From Mermis nigrescens (taxonomy: Eukaryota; Nematoda; Enoplea; Mermithida; Mermithidae): 64,000 nucleotides of DNA. A model generated the notes under the pieces. That model did not search any database. It had not been told where the DNA came from and was given only the letters and a program-made list of their open reading frames with translations. The stretch is from positions 186,001-250,000 of the forward strand of contig JAVLUZ010000255.1 of the NCBI GenBank assembly GCA_036768485.1. The letters are read 5' to 3'. Shown piece after piece: positions 24,000 through 36,650 of this stretch (its first letter is position 1; the number at the start of each line of letters is the position of its first letter). The translations under genes and the position numbers were made by a program.

Positions 24000-25566
24000 A
24001 GACCGGATTTTTAGATGCTGCACCTTTTAATTTTTTTCACCGCATATGACAGGAGAATACTAAAAACGCATAAATACAGTGTTTTTGAAGCATATAGTCG
24101 TGGTTTGTTGCACCTAATTGCACCTAAAATAGAATTTGCGCACTAATTGCACCTAATCTCGACTTTTGTCAATTTTGCACCTAAAACTCAATAATTTAGC
24201 TCACAAATTACACATTTTATGCATGTTTCACAATTTAGTACAGTTACTGTAGATGGTACATGGCGTTTACTTTGTTGAGCGAGCGCGGGTGCATGATTCT
24301 GTTTTTGGCAACATGCCGAAAAATGGGGACTTGAAATTGAATGCTTTAGCCAAAGATTTCCATGCAGGAAAAATAATTGCCGATGGCACTATCCTAAAAT
24401 GTGATGCCGGTGACGTCATTATTCAGATTGATAGAAAAACATCAAAAACAACGAGTTACGCAGCATATTCAAAGTGCTAGGCATTCTGGAGCAGATTTCA
24501 AGATCCAACCAAAGGCCAACACAGTCTTTTTGGCTGCTAGATTCAAAAAAGCTGAAAAATCCTGAAATTAGCCAAGGAATTTGAGTCAGATTTAACTGTA
24601 ACTTTTTGTTCAATCAGGTGTTCCTCTGTTTAAAATTAATTCAGTGCCTATGAGAAATTTTCTTTAAAAATATACCGACCGCTCAATTTCTGATGAAAGA
24701 AGCCTGCGTAAGAATTATGTTTTCTGAATTTACAATCGAACGATTAAGGAGATTAAACGGTTGATAGGCGATAATCCGGTGTATGTATTTTGTTTGGACG
24801 AAACAACGGATGCAAAACAGCGTGCTGAACATACTGATTGGACAATCAAATGGAATGCCATTGAAGCCGATGTTGCTGCATGGATTGTTTACCACTTTTA
24901 TTAGTAGCTGTTTTCACACACGCTGGAGGTCAAACTCTTAGGGAGGTAGAGAATAGTAATTTTTGAATTAAAAAGTGTATATAGTAAACTTTTTTCAGCA
25001 AAAATCGGCCTATGGTACCTACCTCTTATAAACAAATTGATAGACTAATTTTTCCTGATCGAAAATTTCAGTAAATTATTCCCTCCTCACCCGCCCCTCC
25101 CACAGGCACGCATTGAGACGTGTTGGCATTTCTGGATGTATCGATCTTTGAAAACTTCCGCGGAAGTATACAAAGAAATCCAGACGTTGAAGCTTTTGTC
25201 AGTGAAACGAATACTGATAAAAAAGACTGAAGATGCTATTTGCACCCCTCGCTTCTGTGGACGTCAAGCGATCTTTTTCACTCTATAAAATTAATCTTAT
25301 CCGATCGCCGCCGAAACCTGACATTTGACAACATCAAAACGTACAATATTATCGCATTTAATAAGTTTTGTTCGAGTAAATGTGTTTTTTTGCAAGTGAT
25401 GGACCAATAATATGCGCATTTAACAAGTTTTCGCTTGAGTAAAAAGCGCTCTTAGCATGTGGATTTCCAATAATATTTGCACCTAATTTTGCACCTAATT
25501 GATGAATTTTTCGCACCTTTTTTTGCACCTCATCAAAATTTTTTCTGCACCTAAAAAATCCGGTCA
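24000..25566 (+). pseudogene. Decayed hAT transposon with transposase fragments
   Basis: Terminal inverted repeats: AGACCGGATTTTTAG at 24000 and CTAAAAAATCCGGTCA at 25551-25566. Between them are broken transposase pieces in several frames. An N-terminal piece (24253-24480) contains ADGTILKCD, like the BED-finger region of hAT proteins. A piece at about 24690-24890 contains SLRKNY and CLDETTDAKQR, like the catalytic core of these transposases. A piece at about 25240-25310 contains SVDVKRSFSLYK, like the C-terminal dimerisation region. Stops and frameshifts separate them, so it is dead and internally shortened. Repeated GCACCTAA motifs near both ends may be old transposase-binding sites. The flanking 8-bp target duplication is weak (5 of 8). 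Confidence 0.85.
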
Positions 25567-26690
25567 CCTTATAGGTATTATTTGCTTTCCAGTAGCTTCA
25601 AGCGAATAAACCCGACATCACAACACGGTTTTTTTGTACTCGGCAAAGATTTTCCCGATGTACAAAGACTTTTCGGGACCGTCTTTGTACATGTACAAAG
25701 ATTTTTGGGAAGCCAAAAATTGCAAAAAAGGTCTAAAATTCGAAAAAATTTCGGCGCTTCGCGCCGAAATGAGTGAATTGTGTGTTCTATATATCTTTAT
25801 AATGGCAGAAATTGCATTTCAAAAGTAAAAATGTCAAATTTTTCGGCGCTTCGCGCCGTTTCCAAGACGATTCTTAGTGATTTTGCCCTTAGAGACCCAG
25901 AAGTAAGCTAAATCACACTACGAAAAGTCGAAGAACTCTGTTTTACCACACTTAAATCGCTGCTGTACCATATTATAGTACCCAAAAATTTTGTGTATAC
26001 AAAATGTACAAGGATTTTAGGAAGACAAAAACTGTAAAAAGATGTAAAATTCCCACAATTTTCGGCGCTCCGAACTGATAAATTATTTGTCCTATATATC
26101 TTTAAAATGACAGAATTTGCATTAAGAATGGAAAAATGTCAGCATTTTTCGGCGCTTCGCGCCACGAATAATTTTTAGTAATTTTTGGCGTCAGAAACCT
26201 AGAAATTAGCTAAAATACACTACCAGATCGAAAACCCTGTTTTACCACACTAAAATCGCTACTGTACTATATTATAGTACACAAAAATTTGCATGTACAA
26301 AATGTACAAAGACTTTTGGGGACCATCTTTGTACATGTACAAACGGACCTTGTACAAAAACACTGCATCACAAACTAGTCTATTATAACTGTGCACATAC
26401 CGAATCTGCGAACCTTCGCGCTGTTCACAGTAGTTTTAGGGGCACGTAAACTCTAATGCCATCACTTTTTGAGTTTTTATGCTTTCCAAATAAACGCCTA
26501 AAGCATTATGCTATTATACTTTCCAGTTTTTATGGATATTGGACTGATGCACAGTTGTTTAAGTCATGCTAGTTAGGGACATCATGTGCGGCTTTCAATC
26601 TTAATGGTGGCTTCTGCTATGCTCAAGAGCTCCTGTTAGCTCAATCAAAATGTAGACCGACTTGAAAAGATATAAAAACATGAACAAATG
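25567..26690 (+). repeat. Direct repeat unit D2, interrupted by a MITE
   Basis: Second copy of D1, split at 25623/26366 by the hAT MITE. After the MITE, 'aactagtctattataactgtgcacatac' matches 23664 onward. Similarity to D1 ends near 26685. Confidence 0.8.
25624..26365 (+). mobile_element. hAT MITE with 8-bp target duplication
   Basis: CATCACAA at 25616-25623 is repeated at 26366-26373, and the uninterrupted site is in the paralog at 23656. Ends are inverted: CACGGTTTTTTTGTAC against GTACAAAAACACTG. The interior is two tandem units of about 300 bp, each with TTTCGGCGCTTCGCGCC palindromes, plus TTTGTACATGTACAAAG palindromes near both ends. No coding. Related copies are at 46918-47099 (short) and inside 7731-8720. 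Confidence 0.92.
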
Positions 26691-26827
26691 CAAATTACAC
26701 TTTCAGAATTAATAATAAAAGGTTTGAAATTAATTAAAACTTTTATGTAAGGTCGAAATAATGAGGATTTTTTGCACGTGCTTGTTGCTGGGTCAAGTAA
26801 GAGTGGTAAAAATACTTTGTCTAATCA

Positions 26828-27345
26828 TCACCAAAATCTAAGTATATTCTGCAGCCTCTGAAAAAAGAAGCAGTCCTCTCAAGAATTTCTCACTCGTATG
26901 GTGACGAGATTAGAAGAAACATTTAACCTGTGATAAATAGCCAATTCAGTCGAATATGAGTATTGCATTTTTTTGACAATTCTAATAATCACACATTAGT
27001 TAAATGGCTCAAGAGATGAATTACAACATGCGCGTCATTGTGTTCATTATGGCTCTAAGATTACAGGTTTCCCCTGCTTTGGCATGAAATTATTTGCAGG
27101 GTTATATCGATAATTATTCTAGGTGTAATAAATTCTTTGGTGCTACCCTATTTGTGCATGTTAACTGCCTTGCCGAAGTTCGAAGCCATTGCAACAACGG
27201 CCCTTCAGACTTTAGTTTCACTACGTTCTGAAGGCCGCAGAATATACTTTGATTTTTATGTTGATTAGAGAAATTCTGACTTGCAACACATTTATACCAG
27301 TTTTTGCGCGTGTAGGTGACTATTCCTAGTCCTCTCCTTTTATAT
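26828..27345. mobile_element. A-family long-TIR element A2 (decayed)
   Basis: Left arm remnant 'aaatctaagtatattctgcagcctctg' near 26830-26870 and right arm from 27224 ('ggccgcagaatatactttg') in inverted order, with 'cctagtcctctccttttatatc' near the right end. The outer left end is lost. Confidence 0.65.
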
Positions 27346-28330
27346 CTATATTAATTCACGATTCCAAATATATTTGTCCTTTTCGTTCTATTGGAGCGTT
27401 TTTGGTTGCTAGTAGCATCATAGCCAAATGCGGGCAAGACCAATAATAACTTATGTGATCAACACTAGAAAAGGAGTCAAGAAATATCTGGCGGGCGAAA
27501 AATCTGTTCTTGAGGTCTGATTGGTTGATGCAGTAAACATTATCTTTTGACATTGTCAAAATAAAAATCTGGCGACGATATCATTTCGAGGAGTGGTCGG
27601 TCTGTCTCTCTCTAGGTCAAAACCAAATGTTCACAGGATCAAGAATTTTATTTTATAAATTTGAAAAATGAAATTTATATAGAAAACAAGACAAAAGTAC
27701 AGCCGAAATATATATTTTACGAAAATCGCACAATGCATACACAATCTACTGAATATACTTTTTGTTATGCGTTTTTTGGCGCCTATTGAATCAAATTGTC
27801 TCTCTTGATATCTTTTATTTTGAACTGACAGATAAAACTTAACTGATCATGCTGTATACTGCGACCACAGCATCATCCACCCATTGTTCTGACTATTCAA
27901 AGACAATATCACATGCTTAGAGCTCGTTTAGGTATGCACGCAATTATTGTTTGAATCACCAGATTATTTACATATTTTCAAATAAATAAATCGTTTCACT
28001 GGAATCGCTTTCGAGGTTTCAGTGCTACATTGTTATTCTGGTTTTTTTCCGAATCATGTCACGTTGCATAGCTGTTTTTTGAAATGTCACGTTTAGGGCT
28101 GACGGATGCTTGTTTTGCATATAAAGCAGTCAAGTATGGAAAAGGCCTAAATTTGTTCTGTTTTTAAATACGCTAGGATTGCTAAATAAGCATTCAGTGC
28201 CTATGAGGATCATTTCTTAAAGTGTGATGTGTTCTGTATCAGCAAATTCTGTTTTATATGTTCCATGTGTCCATTTGGAAACCGGCACACAGTAGATGAA
28301 GCATTATGAAAAGAGAACATTAGTTGATTG
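27346..28330. other. Unannotated intergenic stretch
   Basis: No gene, RNA or recognised repeat seen. Confidence 0.4.
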
Positions 28331-28334
28331 AATG

Positions 28335-28510
28335 ATTGTATCCTGATACTACGACCGTCCTTATTCTCAAACCGTCGTGCTTCTATGACTTTCCCGATTC
28401 TCCGACTGTCCAGATTCTCCGGTTTTCCTGATTCTCCACCTATCCAAATTCTTCAACCGTCTTAATTCATCGACCATTCCAATTCTTCGAACGTCCCAAT
28501 TCTCCGACTC
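28335..28510 (-). repeat. Minisatellite, 17-18 bp unit (CCGATTCTCCGACTGTC type)
   Basis: About ten imperfect units such as 'ccgattctccgactgtc' in direct array. The same unit in the opposite orientation forms the array at 31665-31955. Confidence 0.85.
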
Positions 28511-28775
28511 AACTTTGAATGTGACAGGTGGCGCTAATCACACGTCGATTTACTGCTCAACGGTAGCATTAAGTAGTCTTTATCTATTGATTGATTTTAA
28601 TGCATAGATATAAAGAATGAATTAGGAAAAGGGCTCATTCAATGGATGAGTCACTCTACTACCTTGATGATTTATTCAGAAAGTATTACTTTGTCATTTA
28701 GTGAAGTTAGTAGTGGTAGGAATTTTTCGTCGACTGAATAGATACCTACATCATGCATCTTTAGTTTGACATATA

Positions 28776-29452
28776 AACACTAGCAAGAAAAAATGCTCGA
28801 TGGAGCAAAACAGATGAATATACCTTGATTTTTCTATTGTTAAGGATGTAAAATGAGGGAGACTAGGGAAATTTCTCTATGTGCGCAGAAGCCAATATAC
28901 TAAACAATTAGAATTCCCTTATGCAAAAATCGAAGTATATTCTGTGGCCTGTAAAAAATTGAGGTGTAGTCACAAAACGTTTTTTAACAGTTTCGCAAAA
29001 GAGCAAGACACTTAAATGACTATTAAATAATGAATGTATTATTTTTTTTATGGAATCTAGATCTTCAACAATGCTCAGGCGTAAAAGATAAAAGAATAAA
29101 TTCTACACCTCTATGGCCAACTCAATAGTTTCCATAAAAGAATCACAAAAATTTTATTCAAATTTACCGAAATAATTTAATTAAAATATTCGCTGTTATA
29201 ATCGAAATTACTACAGAAAATCTGCAGAAACGCGCATAGGCCGCAGAATATACTTCGATTTTTGCATTGTTTAGAGGAAGTCTACGTGTTTAGCACATTT
29301 CTACGGCTTCTGCGCACATAGTGAATTTTCCCGAGTCTCCTCCTTGTACATCCTTAACAATCTTAACAATAAAGAAATTCGAGTATATTCACCATTTTCG
29401 CTCCATCGCAGCATTTTTTCATGTTAGTATTTTACTTTTCATTAGCATGATT
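28776..29452. mobile_element. A-family long-TIR element A3
   Basis: Left arm 'actagcaagaaaaaatgctcga' to 28968 and right arm from 29236 to 'gcagcattttttcatgttagta' and 'cttttcattagca' (29452). The arms are about 200 bp, inverted and imperfect. The central segment is the shortest of the family (about 270 bp). No coding. Confidence 0.8.
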
Positions 29453-30739
29453 TTGTTCTTGAATATTGCGTCCACATTGCAAGCATGAAATTCTAACCTA
29501 TTTAAAAAGATGAAAAAACCTACGCAAAAGTGACCGTTGAATCGATTTAACAATTTGTGTAAATATTATCTTAACATATTTCAAAGCAGAAATGCTTGAA
29601 GAAAATTTAATCCAGAACTTGCTTAAGCAACGATTAATTGCAAGTATTTAGTTTTTTTCAACTGTTTATAGCCCTAATTAGAAATGTTGACATCAAAACG
29701 GGAATAACAAAAGTAGACAGAAAATTTATTAAATTAAAATCGACGGCGATTGAAAGACGTTACTAACCTAATCAAAGTAAAATCGTGCTCGAGCAAATGA
29801 TAAGACAGACATGGCATCAAACACGTCAATGTAAAACCAACGCAATAATATATTAGCTGCTAAATATCGCATGCAATTGACCAATGCACGAAAAAGCGAT
29901 GAAAATAGTTTTTGAGCAAAGCAAAATGAATGAATCAGGCCAAGAATAAATAATTCAGCCGACGCGCTAGCGAATGCAAAGAATTCAAGATAGTTATGAA
30001 CCCCATACATTCCGAAAATGAAAAGACATCATTTGCCTAGATTAAAACATGGAAAAAAATATTGGAATCGTTTTGGTAAAGATGGCGCATGAGCATTATT
30101 ATTATTATGAAGTAACTATGCATGTAGCCAAGTATTGTAATGATTACATGAATGAGATTTCGAAAAAATTGAATTATGTTTATCCAAAATATAGGTACAC
30201 GTAAAATATTCAAAATTATCAAATGAGGTAGCCAGCAGATTGCTAAACCTGAATAGACCTATAAGTTGCCTAAAATTTTATAGTTTTGCCCATGAAAAGC
30301 TGTGAAAGAGCTGAACTTAAATGATTCTCAATCCTATGACCTTTTTCACTCTGCATGGAAGAACAGCGCAATAACCACTTGCACAGGCACGCTCCACCAA
30401 TGGCGGATTTTCTATAACTTTAGAACTAATCATTTGCATATATTGGGAATAGCAGATAAAAATCTGCAATCCTTTTCTTTGTTACCATAAAACACGATCA
30501 ACTTATTACGCTGCAAGCTGCTAACTTAGCGATATATACAGATATGTACATGATTAGGTACCTGCCATATTATCTGGGTCTCAAAACGAAAATTATAGGT
30601 TGCTTGTATTAGTTTTGAAAATGTTCCTTCATCCCAGTTAACTTTAAAAATAGTGCACGTTTGCAAATAAAAATGATTATTTATTAGAGACAAGTCAAAA
30701 ACCTTTGAATTAAAAACTGATTAAACAATATGCAATATG
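29453..30739. other. Unannotated intergenic stretch
   Basis: No gene or clear repeat recognised. The short open frames here have no recognisable features. Confidence 0.4.
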
Positions 30740-31595
30740 GAGTTATATATTGGCATTAGAAAACATTTGCAGAATTGATATTTTGCACAGTTCCACAGCA
30801 GTCGACTGTAGAACAATCTGAAGGTCAGAATCGTCATTCTGATGTAACTGAGATCAAATTCTAAAAATTCTCTATCTACAGTGCTACGGACGGAAAAGAT
30901 ATTTTTAGTGTAAACATCTACATCTCCACTAATAATGCAATATTGGGTGTAAATAAACAATATAAAGTGATTGTGTATGGCTAGGGAAAGGGCATATAAT
31001 CAGCATCATGATAACTCATCGCTTACTTAGAGGGGTAGCTGGCAGAAGAAAATATTTCTTTTACTGCCTCAGACTCTTTAGACTAAGCAGCTTATTAGTT
31101 TGCAACTATCATTTCAAAATGAACACTAGAAAACTTTTCCTCTGGAGTTTTAAATTGTCTATATTTTAAAACTAACTCGACTGAACAGAATGCAAAACCG
31201 AGTTAGGTTAGCTCGAGGACACGCAAAGAGTAATAAATATGTATATTTCACACATCCGTGTAACAACTGTTGAGTCTAAATAAATTTTAAGGTCAGATTC
31301 GTAATCTACAACTCAGGGGAAATATTTAAGAAACCTTGGCCCTCCACAAATTATTTTATTATTTACTTTATACTTTACACACTCATTCTTAACTCAATAT
31401 TGAGTGTAAACAAATAAAAAATTGACTATCAAATTTTTAATTATCTACTTGATTAAAAACCGCACATCCGAAGTACATATGTATGTGCCATTGTTTCCAT
31501 GAGGGGGACACAAAATTCGCACTCTCTATGATAAACATATAAGGAAAGAGGGTGGCCAAGTATATTAAAGTATAGCGCTCGCGATACAGTATGAT
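30740..31595 (-). mobile_element. T-family repeat T4 (short)
   Basis: Contains 'gtgtaaac', 'attgggtgtaaataaac' and 'cgtaatc' phrases and ends at 'ccaagtatattaaagtatagcgctcgcgatac' (31556-31588), a decayed form of the family's palindromic end. Confidence 0.6.
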
Positions 31596-31664
31596 ACGGG
31601 CTGCACAGTTGACTACGTTTCTGAAAATTCACGTGTTTCTCACGCTCGTCATATTTTAGCATGG

Positions 31665-31955
31665 ACGAAGAATCGGGAAGGTTGTAGAATCAGGACGCAT
31701 GAAGAAATGGGACGGTCAGAGAATCTGAACCATATATGTGTGTTTGAAAATAACGTTTCATACTATTTGTCGGAGAGTCGGCACAGTCGGAAACTCGGAA
31801 TGGTCGGAGAATCGGGACAATCGGAAAATCAGGACAGGTCGGAGAAATGGGAAGTTGGCAAGTCTAAAAATAGCGTTTTATACAATTGGTCGGAAAATCG
31901 GGATAGTCGGATAATCGGGACGTTCAGTAGAATCGGGATCGTCGGAATAGCGGAA
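31665..31955 (+). repeat. Minisatellite, 17-bp unit (GTCGGAGAATCGGGACA type)
   Basis: Many imperfect units in two blocks separated by a duplicated spacer ('taacgtttcatactattt' and 'tagcgttttatacaattgg'). Reverse-complement relative of the array at 28335-28510. Confidence 0.9.
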
Positions 31956-32159
31956 CAAACTTGATTGAAGGAAGGGGGTCCAGTCTGCTTAAAATAAAGA
32001 GGCTGACGTGACTCTATAAAATTTCAATGCTCATATGAAAATGAAAAAATGAAGCGCTGCAAACTACCATTGAGAAAAACATTGCAAAAACAAAAACGAC
32101 AAATTATAAAAAATTGAAATCTCTGTTTACAGTACTTAGTCGGTAATCCAAATGATCAG

Positions 32160-32430
32160 AGCTTCTCAGCATTTCTTCTGGTCTTTCATAACTCTATGAC
32201 TGGAACTTTGTTTAGCATTATTTAGCTCTAGCTCCAGTTACATCATTTTCAATGCTTTGGCTCTATGAGAAACGATATAGTCATATTTACAATAATATCA
32301 AAAATATTTTAAGATGAGAAAATTGTGTTCCTGCGCAAACTTAGCGGTCTGTTCCTTCTCAAATCTCTATTAGCAAATACTGGCTGTGCTCAACACAATT
32401 GAAATCTATTTTTTCTCTTTTTCCCAAGAA
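32160..32430 (+). repeat. Diverged copy of sequence at 58725-59010
   Basis: Shares 'tttagctctag', 'aatgctttggctctatgag', 'aagatgagaaaat' and 'tctattttttctcttttt' in the same order with 58725-59010, so a third diverged copy of that sequence lies between the two gene copies. Confidence 0.6.
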
Positions 32431-33584
32431 TGCGCGCCGGGTGCCTCCGGTCATGCAATATTGTACTTTTATAATTGTAATCATGCATGGGCTGCAAGAA
32501 AATTTTAGGGGAGTCCGATACGGCCCAATAGCGAAAAATAGCACTTAAACTTTATTCTAGCGGTCTGTCGATTGTCGTGAAAAATAGCCTGAATGATTAG
32601 AAAAATCATACAAAATTGCACAAAACTAAACTAATAATTGCTAGGGTATGCAGAGCAGACGATCATTGAATCCTTCGACTATAAAAGCACACGGTAAACG
32701 GAGGGTGTTGCTGGGATCCTCAGGGTATTCGAAATTATGCGTGGTGCTTAGCCTGTCGTAATTTACAGCTACTATGTATTGAGTAAAACCCGCTGATGGA
32801 AGAATAGATAATATCTGTGCATGCTAAAGCATGCCGAAAATCGAAATAAGGTAAGAGCGTTGTTCTGCTGAATGGAGGAAAAAGTTTAACATGCATTAGC
32901 CAAAAAATAATTATGGTCTTCTACACTTAATCTTGCACCTTTCAGCTGGCAGTCAGTTTGCGCCGATAAGAACTTTGGAGGAAAGTCGCAAGGCTTTGAA
33001 AGACTTAAAGCTTGCAGTCTTGAACTAAAGCAATTACCAAGAGCTTCATTAATACTAGAGCTCTTCCAATCCACGTAAAATAAGTTATGGAAGTAGCGTG
33101 AGCCTTGGCTTGGGCTTTTGTCGTATTAGTTTATAACATTTTTTACTTCGAAATTTTCTGAAACGGCATCGAATAAGCTATACCTTGAATTGAGTCATTT
33201 AGAACATACATATCTTTCATATTCAGCGGAAAATTGCCTAAATATTATTATCTACTGTCATGACTGGTAGTATTGAGTTATTCATATAAAGTACGATAAA
33301 AAAGAGGGCTTCATAATTAGAAAATGCGTTTGTAGAATCAGTGTTCTTTGTTTCTTATCAAAAATTGCATCAGATAAGGCTAGAGACCGGTTGCAATGAT
33401 GCTTAGCCCTACGTTTACTAAGCTCTAGATCCTTGATCTAGTTGCCTGTATTTTTACAATTTACGTTAAGGCCATAAATCCTTATGTGGCAAGCTTCTCA
33501 GTACCCTCTTTTTTACTGGAACACATGTTTTATTGAACAAAAGAAAATGCAATGATTCCCCAGAATTCAATTGTTGAAATAGTT
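32431..33584. other. Unannotated intergenic stretch
   Basis: No gene or repeat recognised. Confidence 0.4.
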
Positions 33585-33741
33585 TTGTTTTTTCGCAATT
33601 TTTTGATGCCAATGGATAGTGCTCGATGAGAAACGTTGAAAAACTGTGTTTTCCACCACACCAGCATTTTCAAGGCCATTTTTTGACTTTTGAAAAATCT
33701 TGCACTTCCCCCTCAAGAACTCTGGTGCCGCCCACCTATGC
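33585..33741. repeat. Dispersed repeat 'G', copy 2
   Basis: Closely matches 6915-7070 ('tcgcaattttttgatgccaa', 'gaggccatttttt'-like, 'gcccacctatg'). It abuts T5. Confidence 0.7.
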
Positions 33742-33744
33742 TTT

Positions 33745-34602
33745 GCACCCCTACAGCTATGACGGGACACATTTAGGAGGTACAGTTTCTTTATTAAATG
33801 CTGAAGATAAAAAATGTCTGAATGTGTTTTTTGTGTTTTTCAATCAAAACCCTGTGGGTTAAGAGCGTGTAAACTTTCACTGTAACGTTATAACATATAC
33901 ATTTTTTAAATCTTGGTAGGACGCTCGGCTTTTCTAGCTCAGTATAACATTCTGTTTAGTTTCTTTTTAAATTGTAAACAATTGAGTAAGCTCAAAATTA
34001 CTTATATTTTTTTCGTTAAATGACTTATATACCAGAGTGGCTGGGGAAAGAGTAGAAAGAATTTGATGGTCGAAACCCTAATTTTGCTTTTTTTGTCTGC
34101 CAAAAGCTTCGGTTACGAGTCCTGAGAAATTTTCTCTAATAGAAATCTACTACGCATCAAGAGATACTTTCTGTTTACCAGTATACGTTTGTGAACTCAA
34201 TAGAGAGTTAGTACCAGGGGTTTAAACTTTTCACTCTAGTGGATGGTCTAAAAACCTGATTTTGTCCAAGATTTATTTGCCAACTTTTCCACTTATAATT
34301 CAGGATAAATTTAATAAAACAGAAATAAAGTACCTGTAAAGGGCTACACATCGTAGTGAGTCGCATTTAAAAAACGCAATGTTGGGTTATTCATTAGGGT
34401 GTGAACTTTAAATCATGGATTTAAAATGGGCGAAAAACACGTATTTCCCTCTTTTATTGATAAATATCTCAAATTATTTTGCGGAACAGAAGTTTTCCAC
34501 ATACAAACGTACTACGATTCAAAGGCTACAAACTGGCTTGAATCGAGTTTCTTAACATTCAACGGAAAGTTCTGCTCCGATTTTTAAAATGTACATTGTG
34601 AC

Positions 34603-34688
<86 letters not shown>

Positions 34689-35690
34689 AACACCAAAAAA
34701 ACGGTGATAAATGTTATTTAGCGGGTTAATATCAGATCTTTATAACTATGTATAATATATTTGAAGAATAGCTGGCAAGCCAGGATAGATCAAATAGAAT
34801 ACAAATAAAGTACTCTTCAAGGGGTACACGTCATACCTAATTTTTTTATTTACAGCAATATTTAGCTTGCTCGTGAGGTGTAAAGTCAAACAATGGCTGT
34901 GAAATGTATTTCTGTCTTGTTTTTTCTGCTACCTTCTCCGGTCATGACTAAGTCTATACATGTACTAGGGATCAAAAGTGATACATCATTTGCGCGCATT
35001 TGCTTACACTCAACAGTGGTGCAAGGTGGTTTACATCTAATATTAATTTGTCTTCAGGCTAATGCGGATACTTTATTTTTTCATTATTGTTGATCGTGAT
35101 ATCAATGTAATATAATATTTACGAATCAGACTAAAATCTTCTTTACACTCTGTGGTTGTTTAGGTTTACACTGCAGAAATCATTTCAATATTAGAAAAAA
35201 ACGCGGAAGCTAGATTTTCTTCAAAATGTTCTACGTAACATTAGAATTACGAATCTGACTCTTACTTTTTTCTACACCTAGTAGTTGTGTAAAGTTTGCG
35301 GACTGTTAGACTGTTAATCTGACTGTTAGTTCTCTCTACTCCCGGTAGTTGTCTGAAGCTTGCACTATTAATTGATTGTTTATGAGTCGTTTACACTTCT
35401 ATTTTTTACTTCTAGAGCGTTGCAAGACGTTAAATTTTCAAAATATGTTCAGTCAGGTCAGGTTTACGAATTTGACAGTACCTTTCCTTCACATCCAACA
35501 GTTATGTAAAGTTTACACCAAGAATTAAATTCTGTTTCGGGGCGTTGCAAAAGCTTAATTTTTGTTTAAAATAATCCATGTAATTTCAGGATTACGAATC
35601 CGAACATTAAGTGTTCTTTACACCCAGTAGTTGCGGAAAGTTTATGCTTAAAACATTAGATCTGTTAAAAAAGGTAAGCTTGTCTTGTTT
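33745..35690 (+). mobile_element. T-family repeat T5
   Basis: Starts in the common phrase 'gcaccccctacagctatgac' (also 38745 and 60042) and carries repeated 'gtgtaaagtttacac' blocks. The palindromic terminus is missing, so the 5' end is truncated at repeat G. A (TA)n array interrupts it at 34605-34686. Confidence 0.65.
34605..34686. repeat. (TA)n microsatellite
   Basis: About 80 bp of pure TA repeat inside T5. Confidence 0.98.
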
Positions 35691-35796
35691 AAAAACATAA
35701 TACTGATCTTTAGAACAATATTGTTTTCTGCATTCTTGGACCGCTGTCATTATTGTGGCATTTTACTGTATATCTTTACTGAATAACTCGAATTAT

Positions 35797-36650
35797 GCCA
35801 ATTAAAAGTAGGTAACTAGCAGAGAAAAGAATTCTAATGGAGCAAAAGGAAAGACGAATACACTTTGGTTTGCGGTTTATTAAGGACGTTAGAGGAGGAG
35901 ACTTGGAAAAAGCTGCCCATACATACACCTATAGCCGCAAAATTTGTTAAAAATCAGACCATCTCTTAACAACGCAAAACCTCGAAGTATATTCTGCAGC
36001 CTCTGAAAAAGTGTAACCTTCTTTGAATGATTTCAATGCTTCGCAAAAGAGTGTATAAACATAATCCAAAATGTTTACTTTTTGTAAATAGCTTGCAAGT
36101 TGCAACGCTGACTTGCTTCGTGTCTAATTGATAGAAGACAAATTGCAATTGTATTTCAAGGTGTTTTATCTTGTTATCATGAGCATTGTATTAAACGGAC
36201 CTGGCGTCAATTAATCAGTGCAGACAATCGTTTAGGACAATCAAGTGTACCTACATGTAGTCTTTTTCACTTAAGCTCACGCGTTTCCTACTGCTTTAAC
36301 ACAACAATTTCTTTGATTGTCTTGCATGTACCAATGTTTGCCATGCCATTCAATTGGCTTACAAAGTCGCTCCTAGTCTACTCTATCTAATTTATCATAG
36401 CTACTGCATAGCTGACTTCTGATTTTTGAATCGTTTTTTTCGGTTCAATAGTTTATTTCAAGCTGCAGGCCGCAGAATATACTTTGATTTTTCGCGTTGC
36501 TTAGAGACAGTCTGATTTTTAAAAGATTTTGCGGCTTTAGGCGTATGCATAGGTAGCTTTTTCCCTGTCCTCTCCTTTTACATCCTAATAATACATAATC
36601 CCAAGTATATGCGCCGTTTTTGTTCCATACGAGCTTTTTCATTTGCTACT
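35797..36650. mobile_element. A-family long-TIR element, upstream of copy B
   Basis: The left arm begins 'aattaaaagtaggtaactagc' and runs to about 36010. The right arm runs from 36463 ('ctgcaggccgcagaatatac') to about 36650. This is the paralog of the split element at 1-1545 and provides its uninterrupted Helitron target ('ttttacatcctaataatac', about 36583-36601). Confidence 0.8.

Noticed and set aside
24253..24480. A host gene derived from a hAT transposase
   Set aside because: It sits between the element's own inverted repeats and the downstream transposase parts are broken, so it is a relic rather than a domesticated gene.
34893..35093. Frame with a hydrophobic start resembling a signal peptide
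   Set aside because: It lies within T-family repeat sequence and the matching parts of T6 and T7 do not keep the frame.
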